Part shown: positions 6,484 to 12,018 of the stretch, one piece after another | How the letters are laid out: each line of letters starts with the position of its first letter | Position numbering within the stretch: the stretch's first letter is position 1 | Source of the DNA: an uncultured Bacillota bacterium | GTDB lineage: Bacteria > Bacillota > Clostridia > Oscillospirales > Oscillospiraceae | DNA length: 12,018 bases | Reading direction: 5' to 3' | Assembly (NCBI GenBank): GCA_937890735.1 | Contig: CALACZ010000006.1 | Location: 1 to 12,018, forward strand | The notes under the pieces: generated by a model | Told to the model about the DNA's origin: nothing | Database searches by the model: none | The model's input: only the letters and a program-made list of their open reading frames with translations | Made by a program: the position numbers and the translations under genes

Positions 6484-7086
6484 ATGAATCACAAGGAAAC
6501 CCACAACAAGATCGTAACACTCACATCCCTGGCGCTGCTGACGGCGATCGTCGTCGTTTTGCAGCTCATCGGCAGCAGCTTTCGGATCGGACCGATCCCG
6601 TTTTCGCTGGTGCTCGTGCCGATCGTCATCGGGGCAATTTTGCTCGGACCATGGGCGGGTGCGTTTCTGGGCGCGGTATTCGGCGTGATGGCGCTGTCCG
6701 GCGGCATCAGCGGCTCGGACGTGTTTACGGCGACGCTCTGGTCATTCAGCCCCTTCTGGACGGCGCTGACGTGCCTCTTAAAGGGCGCGGCGTGCGGCGC
6801 GGTCGCTGGGCTCGTGTACCTCGCGTTTTCCAAAAAACAGACGCTCGCGTGCATCCTGGCGGCGATCGTCTGCCCGATCGTGAACACGGGTGTTTTTGCG
6901 CTCGTGATGCTCACGGCGCTGCGCACGCCGCTCATGCAGATGGCGGCGGTGTACGGCTGGACGGGGAGCGTCGTGACGGTGCTGTTCGTGACGGTCATCG
7001 GCGTCAATTTTTTTGTGGAGTTCGGCATCAACGCCGTGCTCAGCGCCGCCATCGCGCGCATCATCAAGGCTGTGCAGAGACACTGA
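6484..7086 (+). CDS. ECF transporter S component, substrate unknown
   Basis: A 200-residue, very hydrophobic protein with about six membrane segments (about 10-30, 38-55, 57-73, 85-112, 119-143, 155-195). The pattern matches substrate-binding (S) subunits of energy-coupling-factor vitamin transporters: an Ala-rich first helix (SLALLTAIVVVLQLIGS) that would contact the EcfT subunit, then FRIGPIPFSLVLVPIVIGAILLGP and AIVCPIVNTGVFAL. S components bind one vitamin or metal-chelate and use a shared EcfA/A'/T module encoded elsewhere; no such genes are in the window. The substrate cannot be assigned, although folate, pantothenate and related S subunits are the closest-looking group. The start at 6484 is chosen because GGAGG lies 7 nt upstream; an upstream ATG (6379) would add a hydrophilic, unrelated 35-residue extension across the predicted leader structure. 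It ends at a strong terminator. Confidence 0.75.
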   Translation: MNHKETHNKIVTLTSLALLTAIVVVLQLIGSSFRIGPIPFSLVLVPIVIGAILLGPWAGAFLGAVFGVMALSGGISGSDVFTATLWSFSPFWTALTCLLKGAACGAVAGLVYLAFSKKQTLACILAAIVCPIVNTGVFALVMLTALRTPLMQMAAVYGWTGSVVTVLFVTVIGVNFFVEFGINAVLSAAIARIIKAVQRH

Positions 7087-7093
7087 ATTTTTT

Positions 7094-7134
7094 CGCCGCG
7101 CGGGGAAAATTTCTCCGCGCGGCGTGCTTTTTTT
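7094..7134 (+). terminator. strong intrinsic terminator after the ECF S component
   Basis: A 10-bp all-GC stem (7094-7103 with 7115-7124) is extended inward by four more pairs (one of them G-U) to a 3-nt loop (7108-7110). TGC and then seven T residues (7128-7134) follow. It starts 7 nt after the TGA stop. On the minus strand there is no U-tract, so it acts in the plus direction only. Confidence 0.93.
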
Positions 7135-7150
7135 CGCGGGCGGGCAAATT

Positions 7151-7202
7151 GCACAATCCCGATCTGCTTTTACGATCAAGAATGTGGGATTGTGTTGTTT
7201 TT
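7151..7202 (+). terminator. second terminator-like hairpin in the intergenic region
   Basis: A 9-bp perfect stem (7152-7160 with 7186-7194), with an internal GATC/GATC pairing (7161-7164 with 7174-7177) in its 25-nt loop, is followed by TTGTTTTTT (7195-7203 region). It could be a back-up terminator for the S component or the 3' end of a small RNA, but no promoter is visible between it and the previous terminator. Confidence 0.45.
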
Positions 7203-7206
7203 GACG

Positions 7207-7254
7207 GCAGCAGGGGAGCGCCGAGGCGTGAAAAAGCCTTGCAGCCCCTGCTGC
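7207..7254 (+). other. long intergenic hairpin of unknown role
   Basis: A 10-bp perfect GC-rich stem (7207-7216 with 7245-7254) encloses a small asymmetric internal loop and a second 6-bp stem (7222-7227 with 7236-7241, one G-U pair) with the 8-nt loop GTGAAAAA. No U-tract follows on either strand, so it is not a simple terminator. It lies about 70 bp upstream of the -35 box of the next operon and would be double-stranded DNA, not leader RNA, for that promoter. It may be an intergenic repeat or part of a small RNA. Confidence 0.4.
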
Positions 7255-7293
7255 GGCGGCGATTCCGGCACAGACAAAACCACAGAAAACCTG

Positions 7294-7305
7294 TTGGAAA
7301 TCCAA
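7294..7305. promoter_or_regulatory. palindrome at about -60, candidate activator site
   Basis: TTGGA-AA-TCCAA, 5-bp perfect arms in an AT-rich stretch, centred about 60 bp upstream of the expected transcription start of the dehydrogenase operon. This is the usual distance for a class-I activator. A second imperfect palindrome (7334-7349) lies inside the promoter spacer and could be a repressor site. Both are suggestive only. Confidence 0.25.
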
Positions 7306-7324
7306 ATTAAAACGGGAAAATGCG

Positions 7325-7353
7325 TTGACATCATACCCCGAATGCGGTACAAT
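7325..7353 (+). promoter_or_regulatory. near-consensus sigma70 promoter of the dehydrogenase-E2-E1 operon
   Basis: TTGACA (7325-7330), exact 17-bp spacer, TACAAT (7348-7353). The expected start is near 7360, leaving a leader of about 85 nt. That leader contains a small perfect hairpin (ATCCGC 7407-7412 with GCGGAT 7416-7421) shortly before the Shine-Dalgarno. A second TACAAT occurs at 7368-7373 but has no -35 box. The strength of the promoter fits a highly expressed catabolic operon. Confidence 0.85.
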
Positions 7354-7445
7354 ACAGATGAATCCAATACAATTCAACACAAACCCATGTTTTGACCAGT
7401 AAATCCATCCGCGATGCGGATATTTCAGAAAGGAAGAAATCGCAC

Positions 7446-8699
7446 ATGAAGACGAAAGCTGTACGAATCCATGGCAAAATGGATCTGCGTCTGGAAGAGA
7501 TCGAACTGCCGCCGGTAGGTCCTGACGATGTTCAGGTCAAGATCATTTCCGACTCTATCTGTATGAGCACCTACAAGGCTGCTGTGGAGGGTGCGGAGCA
7601 TAAGCGCGTTCCCGATGACGTGGCGGAGCATCCGACCATTGTCGGGCACGAGTTCTGCGGCGTGATCACCGAGGTCGGCGAAAACTGGAAGAATAAGTAC
7701 AAGCCCGGTCAGGGCTTCGCCATTCAGCCTGCGCATTTCTACAAGGGCTCGCAGATGGCGCCCGGCTATTCCTATCCGTACTGCGGCGGCGACAGCCAGT
7801 ATGCCAACATCCCCATCGAAACGCTGCTGACCGACAACCTGCTGACCTACGATTCCGACACCTATTTCTACGGCTCGCTGGCAGAGCCGATGAGCTGCAT
7901 CATCGGTACGTTCCACGCCATGTACCACACCAAGGCGGGCTCTTATGAGCACGATATGGGCATCGTGGAGGGCGGCAAGATGGCGCTGCTGGCGTCCGTC
8001 GGTCCGATGGGTCTGGGCGCGATCGACTACGCTCTGCACTGCGACCGTCGTCCGAGTTTGCTTGTCGTCACCGATATTGACGACGAGCGCCTTGCCCGCG
8101 CCGAGAGCATCTACACCGTGGAGCACGCGAAGAGCCTCGGTATCGAGCTGCACTACGTCAACACCGCAAAGCCCGGCTGCGGCACGGAGTATCTGCGCGA
8201 GCTGACCGGCGGCACGGGCTACAATGACGTCATCTGCTTTGCGCCTGTGAAGCCCGTTGTGGAGCAGGGCGGCGACATCCTCGGCTTTGACGGCTGCCTC
8301 AACTTTTTCGCAGGTCCGACGAACAACCAGTTCAAGGCGGAGTTCAATTTCTACAACGTCCATTACCTCTACACGCACCTGGTCGGCACGTCCGGCGGCA
8401 ACACCAGCGACATGAAGGAAGCCATCGCCATGATGACCTCCGGCAAGATCAACCCCGCCGCCATGATCACCCACATCGGCGGTCTGAACGCGGTCGTTGA
8501 CACGGTGCTGAACCTGCCGAACATCAAGGGCGGCAAGAAGCTCATCTACACGCAGATCGACCTGCCGCTGACGGCAATCAACGACTTTGCAAAGCTCGGC
8601 GAGACCGATCCGCTGTTTGCCAAGCTCGCTGAGATCACCAAGCGTCACAACGGTCTGTGGAGCGGCGAAGCCGAAAAGTATCTGCTTGCGCATAAATAA
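7446..8699 (+). CDS. zinc-dependent medium-chain dehydrogenase, L-sorbose-1-phosphate reductase (SorE)-like
   Basis: A 417-residue MDR-superfamily oxidoreductase. The GroES-like domain carries likely catalytic-zinc ligands C39 (DSICMSTYK), H68-E69 (IVGHEFCG) and E147 (SLAEPMSC). The Rossmann domain has SVGPMGLGAIDYAL (184-197), with D210 at the end of the second strand (LLVVTDIDDERL), a placement that favours NAD(H). The four-cysteine structural-zinc lobe of classical alcohol dehydrogenases is absent from the 90-115 region. The overall pattern, including TSGGNTSDMKEA and MITHIGGLNAVVDT, resembles the group annotated as L-sorbose-1-phosphate reductase, which interconverts a ketose phosphate and a polyol phosphate; the real substrate is uncertain. 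The start at 7446 has AGGAAG 9 nt upstream; an in-frame ATG at 7392 would add 18 unrelated residues from the leader. It is first in an operon with lipoyl E2 (35-bp gap) and TPP-dependent E1, which suggests it makes the keto substrate of that complex. Confidence 0.8.
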   Translation: MKTKAVRIHGKMDLRLEEIELPPVGPDDVQVKIISDSICMSTYKAAVEGAEHKRVPDDVAEHPTIVGHEFCGVITEVGENWKNKYKPGQGFAIQPAHFYKGSQMAPGYSYPYCGGDSQYANIPIETLLTDNLLTYDSDTYFYGSLAEPMSCIIGTFHAMYHTKAGSYEHDMGIVEGGKMALLASVGPMGLGAIDYALHCDRRPSLLVVTDIDDERLARAESIYTVEHAKSLGIELHYVNTAKPGCGTEYLRELTGGTGYNDVICFAPVKPVVEQGGDILGFDGCLNFFAGPTNNQFKAEFNFYNVHYLYTHLVGTSGGNTSDMKEAIAMMTSGKINPAAMITHIGGLNAVVDTVLNLPNIKGGKKLIYTQIDLPLTAINDFAKLGETDPLFAKLAEITKRHNGLWSGEAEKYLLAHK

Positions 8700-8734
8700 A
8701 AAAATCTAAATAATATTTAGGAGTTGAAAACACT

Positions 8735-10309
8735 ATGGCAGAAGGCGTATTGATGCCCAAGGCCGGTATTACGGTCGAATCTTGCATCATCGGTGAATGG
8801 AAAAAGAAGATCGGCGACCATGTGAACGTCGGCGATGTGCTGTTCACCTACGAGACCGATAAGGCGGAGTTCGAGTGCGAATCTACCGCTGCCGGTACGC
8901 TCATTGACATTTTCTATCAGGAGGGCGACGAGGTTCCGTGCCTCGTGAACGTCTGCGCGATCGGCAACCCCGGCGAAGACACTACGGCACTTCGTAACGC
9001 GCCCCCGCAGACTGAAGCCCCTGCTGCCGCTCCCGAAGCCGCCGCCGCTCCCGCTGCCAAGGCAGCCGCTGCCGCGCCCGCAGGTCCGTGCGCGCAGGCA
9101 GTCATCATGCCGAAGGAAGGCATCACCGTTGAGTCCTGCATCATCGGCGAGTGGAAGAAGAACGTGGGTGACCATGTGAACGTCGGCGACGTTCTGTTCA
9201 CCTACGAGACCGATAAGGCGGAGTTCGAGTGCGAGTCCACCGTTTCCGGCACGCTGCTGGCAAAGTTCTTTGAGGACGGCGACGAAGTGCCGTGCCTGGA
9301 GAACGTCTGTGCGATCGGCAACCCCGGCGACGCTTACGAGCACCTGAGACCCGGCTCGGAGGTTTCCGCACCCGCAGCCGCAGAAACTGCTGCACCCGCA
9401 GCCGCAGAAGCTGCTGCCGCGTCTGCTGCAAAGACGGAGCTGGCTGCCATCTCGCCGCGCGCGATGGCAAAGGCTGTTGCCAACAACGTAAACCCGGCGC
9501 TGGCTACCGGCACCGGTCCGAACGGTCGTATCATCGAGCGCGACATCGACGCTCTGATCGCCTCCGGCGCTGCCGCGAGCTATGCTGCTCCCGCCGCCGC
9601 TGCCGCTTCCGAGGCAGAGTTTGAGGACGTGAAGTTCAATGCCGTCCGCAAGGCAACCTCCAAGTCCATGATGGCGAGCCTGCAGGGTATGGCTCAGCTC
9701 ACGCAGCAGTACTCCTTCGACGCCACCCAGATCCAGGCGTACCGCGCGATGCTCAAGCCGCTCGACGCGCCCATGGGCAAGATCAGCCTGAACGATATGG
9801 TCATGTTCGCTGTTGCCAAGACCGTGGCGTCCTGCCCGGACCTCAACGCCAACATGGTCGAGGATAATGTTGTCCGCCACTTCACCCATGTGAACCTCGG
9901 CTTCGCGTGCGACACGCCGCGCGGTCTGATCGTTCCCACCATCTTTAACGCCGACCAGATGAGTCTGCTGGAGCTGTCGATGGAAGCGAAGAAGCTCGCC
10001 GCCGAAGCGCGCGAGGGCACGCTCAGCCCCGACAAGATGCAGGGCGCGACCTTCACCGTCACGAACATCGGTTCGTTCGGCTGCGAAGCGTTCACCCCGG
10101 TCATCAACCCGCCTCAGACCGGCATCCTCGGCGTCTGCAACATCCAGACGAAGATCAAGTCCGCCAAGGACGGCATGATCGAAACTTACCCCGCTATGGG
10201 TCTGTCGCTGACGCTGGATCACCGCGTGATCGACGGCGCGCCCGCCGCCCGCTACATGAGCGAGCTGTGCAAGACGCTGGAAAACTTTATGACCCTCATG
10301 GCGAAGTAA
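8735..10309 (+). CDS. 2-oxo-acid/acetoin dehydrogenase-type E2 acyltransferase with two lipoyl domains
   Basis: A 524-residue dihydrolipoamide acyltransferase. Its order is lipoyl domain 1 (about 1-78, lipoyl-lysine K43 in ETDKAEFE), Ala/Pro linker (82-119), lipoyl domain 2 (about 120-197, K161), Ala/Pro/Glu linker (205-236), peripheral-subunit-binding domain (about 238-275, ISPRAMAKAVANNVNPALA) and catalytic domain (about 297-524). The active site is SLTLDHRVIDG, with H496 and D500. The protein forms the core of a multienzyme complex: swinging lipoyl arms take an acyl group from the TPP-bound intermediate on E1 and pass it to CoA. The class fits pyruvate, branched-chain or acetoin dehydrogenases, and the acyl group cannot be read from sequence. 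The Shine-Dalgarno TTAGGAG is 11 nt upstream. The E1 gene follows after 21 bp. No E3 (dihydrolipoyl dehydrogenase) is in the window; it may lie to the right. Confidence 0.93.
   Translation: MAEGVLMPKAGITVESCIIGEWKKKIGDHVNVGDVLFTYETDKAEFECESTAAGTLIDIFYQEGDEVPCLVNVCAIGNPGEDTTALRNAPPQTEAPAAAPEAAAAPAAKAAAAAPAGPCAQAVIMPKEGITVESCIIGEWKKNVGDHVNVGDVLFTYETDKAEFECESTVSGTLLAKFFEDGDEVPCLENVCAIGNPGDAYEHLRPGSEVSAPAAAETAAPAAAEAAAASAAKTELAAISPRAMAKAVANNVNPALATGTGPNGRIIERDIDALIASGAAASYAAPAAAAASEAEFEDVKFNAVRKATSKSMMASLQGMAQLTQQYSFDATQIQAYRAMLKPLDAPMGKISLNDMVMFAVAKTVASCPDLNANMVEDNVVRHFTHVNLGFACDTPRGLIVPTIFNADQMSLLELSMEAKKLAAEAREGTLSPDKMQGATFTVTNIGSFGCEAFTPVINPPQTGILGVCNIQTKIKSAKDGMIETYPAMGLSLTLDHRVIDGAPAARYMSELCKTLENFMTLMAK
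8816..9234 (+). repeat. near-identical DNA repeat encoding the cores of the two lipoyl domains
   Basis: Bases 8816-8880 and 9170-9234 (offset 354 bp, 118 codons) match at 63 of 65 positions; both differences are silent. The flanking parts of the two domains are alike in protein but differ at many silent sites, so the core is more conserved at DNA level than its surroundings. Confidence 0.9.
9368..9415 (+). repeat. 24-bp tandem duplication in the E2 linker
   Basis: Two head-to-tail 24-bp units (9368-9391, 9392-9415) differ at one base. They encode APAAAETA and APAAAEAA in the flexible linker after lipoyl domain 2. In-frame repeats of this kind are the usual way such linkers change length. Confidence 0.85.
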
Positions 10310-10330
10310 GAGAAGGAAGGAGAGCTCATT

Positions 10331-12018
10331 ATGCCGAAATCTTTGTATATTGATCCCGTAGCCGTCCGCCAGCCCGGCTATATCCACTTTGAAGATATTC
10401 CCGTCTGCCAGTACAACAAGACCGTTAAGCAGGAGCTGGAGGAGGGCAACTACACCAAGGAAGACCTCATCCGCATCTACCGCGACATGGCGATCTGCCG
10501 CGAATTTGAGCATATGCTCACGCAGATCAAGACGCAGGCGAACTACAACGGCGTCGAGACCACTTATCCCGGTCCTGCGCACCTGAGCTATGGTCAGGAA
10601 GCATCCTGCGTTGGCGAGGCATACCTGCTGAATAAGGACGACATCACCTTCGGTTCTCACCGCAGCCATTCCGAGATCCTGTCGAAGGGCTTGAGCTGCA
10701 TCTATAAGATGTCTGACGAAGAGCTGATGCAGACCATGGAAAACTTCCTCGGCGGCAAGACGCTGGCGGCGGTCAAGAAATTCGCTGATACGTCCGACGT
10801 CAAGGAGTTGGCGATCCGCTTCCTGCTGTACGGCACGGTCGCTGAGATCTTTGCCCGTGAGAACGGCTTCCATCACGGCATGGGCGGCTCGATGCACGCC
10901 TTCTTCCTGCCGTTCGGCATCTACCCCAACAACGCCATCGTCGGCGCCTCGGCGCCCATCGCGACCGGCGCTGCGCTGTATCAGAAGAACAATGACAAGA
11001 AGGGCGTCGTTGTCTGCAACATCGGCGACGCGTCCCTGGGCTGCGGTCCTGTTTACGAGGCGCTGAACTTCTCCGCCATGGATCAGTTTAAGACCCTGTG
11101 GGAAGAAGGCCGCAAGGGCTGCCTGCCGATCATCTTCAACATCTTTGACAACTTCTACGGCATGGGCGGTCAGACCATGGGCGAGACCATGGCATACGGT
11201 ATGCCCGCACGCCTTGCCGCCGGCATCACGCCGAGCCAGATGCACGCCGAGCGTGTGGACGGTTGGAATCCGCTGGCTGTCATCGATGCGTACAAGCGCA
11301 AGATGGAGCTCATCAAGAACAACGAAGGTCCTGTGTTCCTGGACGTCGTGACGTACCGTCTGGTCGGTCACTCCACGTCTGACCAGAACGCCTACCGCAC
11401 CAAGGAGGAAATCGAGGATTGGCGCAGCCATGATCCGATGATCAAGTTCCGTGAGGCGCTGGTCGAGGCGGGCGTCGAGTCCGACGAGTTCTTTGCAAAG
11501 CTCCTGCAGGACACCACTGACCGCATGACCATGATCTGCAAGGCTGCCGACGACAAGGAGATCTCTCCGTACGTTGACTTCGACAAGAACCCCGATTACC
11601 TTGCAAACCTCATGTTCTCCAACGAGACCCGCCGCTCCATGGGCGCGCCGGATCAGAAGATCAACGTCACCGGTCCGAAGGAGGACTGCAAGCGTTATGT
11701 CGATCTTGCCAAGAAGGAGCGCTATGCGTTCGACAAGGACGGCAAGAAGTTCTCCGACATGAAGCTCTACAACATCCGCGACGCGATCTTCGAGCCGATG
11801 TTCAACAAGTACTACGAAGATCCCACGCTCGTCGCCTATGGCGAAGATGTGCGTGACTGGGGCGGCGCGTATGCCGTTTACCGTGGTCTGATGGATGTCA
11901 TTCCACACTCCCGTCTGTTCAACTCCCCGATCTCCGAGGCTGCCATCGTCGGCACGGCTGTGGGCTACTGCATGTGCGGCGGCCGCGCGGTCGTCGAGCT
12001 GATGTACTGCGACTTCCT
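10331..12018 (+). CDS. fused alpha/beta thiamine-diphosphate dehydrogenase E1 (3' truncated by window edge)
   Basis: Open from ATG 10331 to the right edge without a stop: 562 residues of what should be a protein of about 820. Residues 1 to about 440 are E1-alpha-like, with HRSH at 110-113, GGSMHAF around 186-192 and the TPP/Mg motif GDAS (232-235) paired with FDNFYGMGGQ (272-281). After a linker, an E1-beta-like pyrimidine domain starts near 478 (KLYNIRDAIFEPMFNKYYED), with AYGEDV and SEAAIVGTAVGYCMCGG. E1 decarboxylates or cleaves a 2-oxo acid or acyloin on thiamine diphosphate and transfers the acyl unit to the lipoyl arm of E2. Alpha and beta are separate genes in most bacterial branched E1s; here they are fused. 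The alpha part has extra segments between HRSH and GGSMH and inside the TPP motif. AAGGAG lies 8 nt before the start. The substrate is unresolved. Confidence 0.88.
   Translation, partial: MPKSLYIDPVAVRQPGYIHFEDIPVCQYNKTVKQELEEGNYTKEDLIRIYRDMAICREFEHMLTQIKTQANYNGVETTYPGPAHLSYGQEASCVGEAYLLNKDDITFGSHRSHSEILSKGLSCIYKMSDEELMQTMENFLGGKTLAAVKKFADTSDVKELAIRFLLYGTVAEIFARENGFHHGMGGSMHAFFLPFGIYPNNAIVGASAPIATGAALYQKNNDKKGVVVCNIGDASLGCGPVYEALNFSAMDQFKTLWEEGRKGCLPIIFNIFDNFYGMGGQTMGETMAYGMPARLAAGITPSQMHAERVDGWNPLAVIDAYKRKMELIKNNEGPVFLDVVTYRLVGHSTSDQNAYRTKEEIEDWRSHDPMIKFREALVEAGVESDEFFAKLLQDTTDRMTMICKAADDKEISPYVDFDKNPDYLANLMFSNETRRSMGAPDQKINVTGPKEDCKRYVDLAKKERYAFDKDGKKFSDMKLYNIRDAIFEPMFNKYYEDPTLVAYGEDVRDWGGAYAVYRGLMDVIPHSRLFNSPISEAAIVGTAVGYCMCGGRAVVELMYCDF

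Noticed and set aside
6456..7310. Plus-strand 284-codon frame overlapping the ECF S component and its terminator
   Set aside because: Low-complexity Arg/Gly/His-rich translation running through a strong terminator. The alternative frame encodes a coherent membrane protein with a better ribosome site.
7192..7395. Small plus-strand ORF (67 codons) in the intergenic region
   Set aside because: It runs through two hairpin regions and the -35/-10 boxes of the next promoter. No Shine-Dalgarno sequence or known family is visible.
7425..8693. Minus-strand open frame of 422 codons opposite the MDR dehydrogenase
   Set aside because: A mirror effect of codon bias. It has no family motif, and the plus strand carries an intact MDR enzyme behind a good ribosome site and promoter.
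9368..9415. Tandem repeat as a possible CRISPR or mobile-element trace
   Set aside because: Only two in-frame 24-bp units without spacers inside a protein linker; ordinary linker repeat expansion.
8717..11908. Minus-strand open frame of 1063 codons opposite the E2 and E1 genes
   Set aside because: Both plus-strand genes are in the same frame and use GC-rich, biased codons that leave the antisense frame free of stops. The antisense product is Arg/Leu/Val/Asp-rich with no recognisable domain, whereas the plus strand encodes clear E2 and E1 motifs.

Overview
The window looks like chromosomal DNA of a GC-rich anaerobic Firmicute (Clostridia, probably Oscillospiraceae/Ruminococcaceae-like). This is inferred from strong AGGAGG-type ribosome sites on nearly every gene, a ClpP-like TepA protease close to an FtsK/SpoIIIE translocase (an arrangement known from Bacillus and clostridia), a small TSCPD-family protein typical of clostridia, and an orphan ECF transporter S component. 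No tRNA, rRNA, CRISPR array, insertion sequence or phage gene was seen.

Layout. Positions 1-588 hold the 3' end of a xylulokinase-type sugar kinase, which converges on a two-gene minus-strand operon (YbaK-type Cys-tRNA deacylase 1368-898, then a TSCPD protein 886-629). The two transcripts meet at a bidirectional hairpin terminator (594-635). Divergent from that operon lies a second YbaK/EbsC-family deacylase (1473-1955) with its own terminator. The two deacylase transcription units start from back-to-back sigma70-type promoters that share one palindromic -35 box (TTGCAA, 1413-1418), each with an exact 17-bp spacer. This is the neatest regulatory structure in the window.

Positions 2036-6369 carry housekeeping envelope and cell-cycle genes in one direction: tepA (ClpP-fold), uppP (undecaprenyl-diphosphatase) and ftsK/spoIIIE (DNA translocase). 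An ECF-type S component (6484-7086) follows behind a 114-bp gap that can fold as a small pseudoknot, and it ends at a very strong terminator (7094-7134).

A 359-bp gene-free region (7087-7445) contains that terminator, two further hairpins, a palindrome near -60 and a near-consensus promoter (TTGACA-N17-TACAAT). The promoter drives an operon that runs off the right edge: a zinc-dependent medium-chain dehydrogenase resembling the L-sorbose-1-phosphate reductase family (7446-8699), a 2-oxo-acid-dehydrogenase-type E2 acyltransferase with two near-identical lipoyl domains (8735-10309), and a fused alpha/beta thiamine-diphosphate E1 (10331 to the edge). The likely logic parallels butanediol/acetoin catabolism. 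The dehydrogenase would oxidise an alcohol or polyol to a keto compound, and the E1/E2 complex would cleave it to an acyl-CoA. The substrate is unknown. This operon is the best candidate here for an undescribed pathway.
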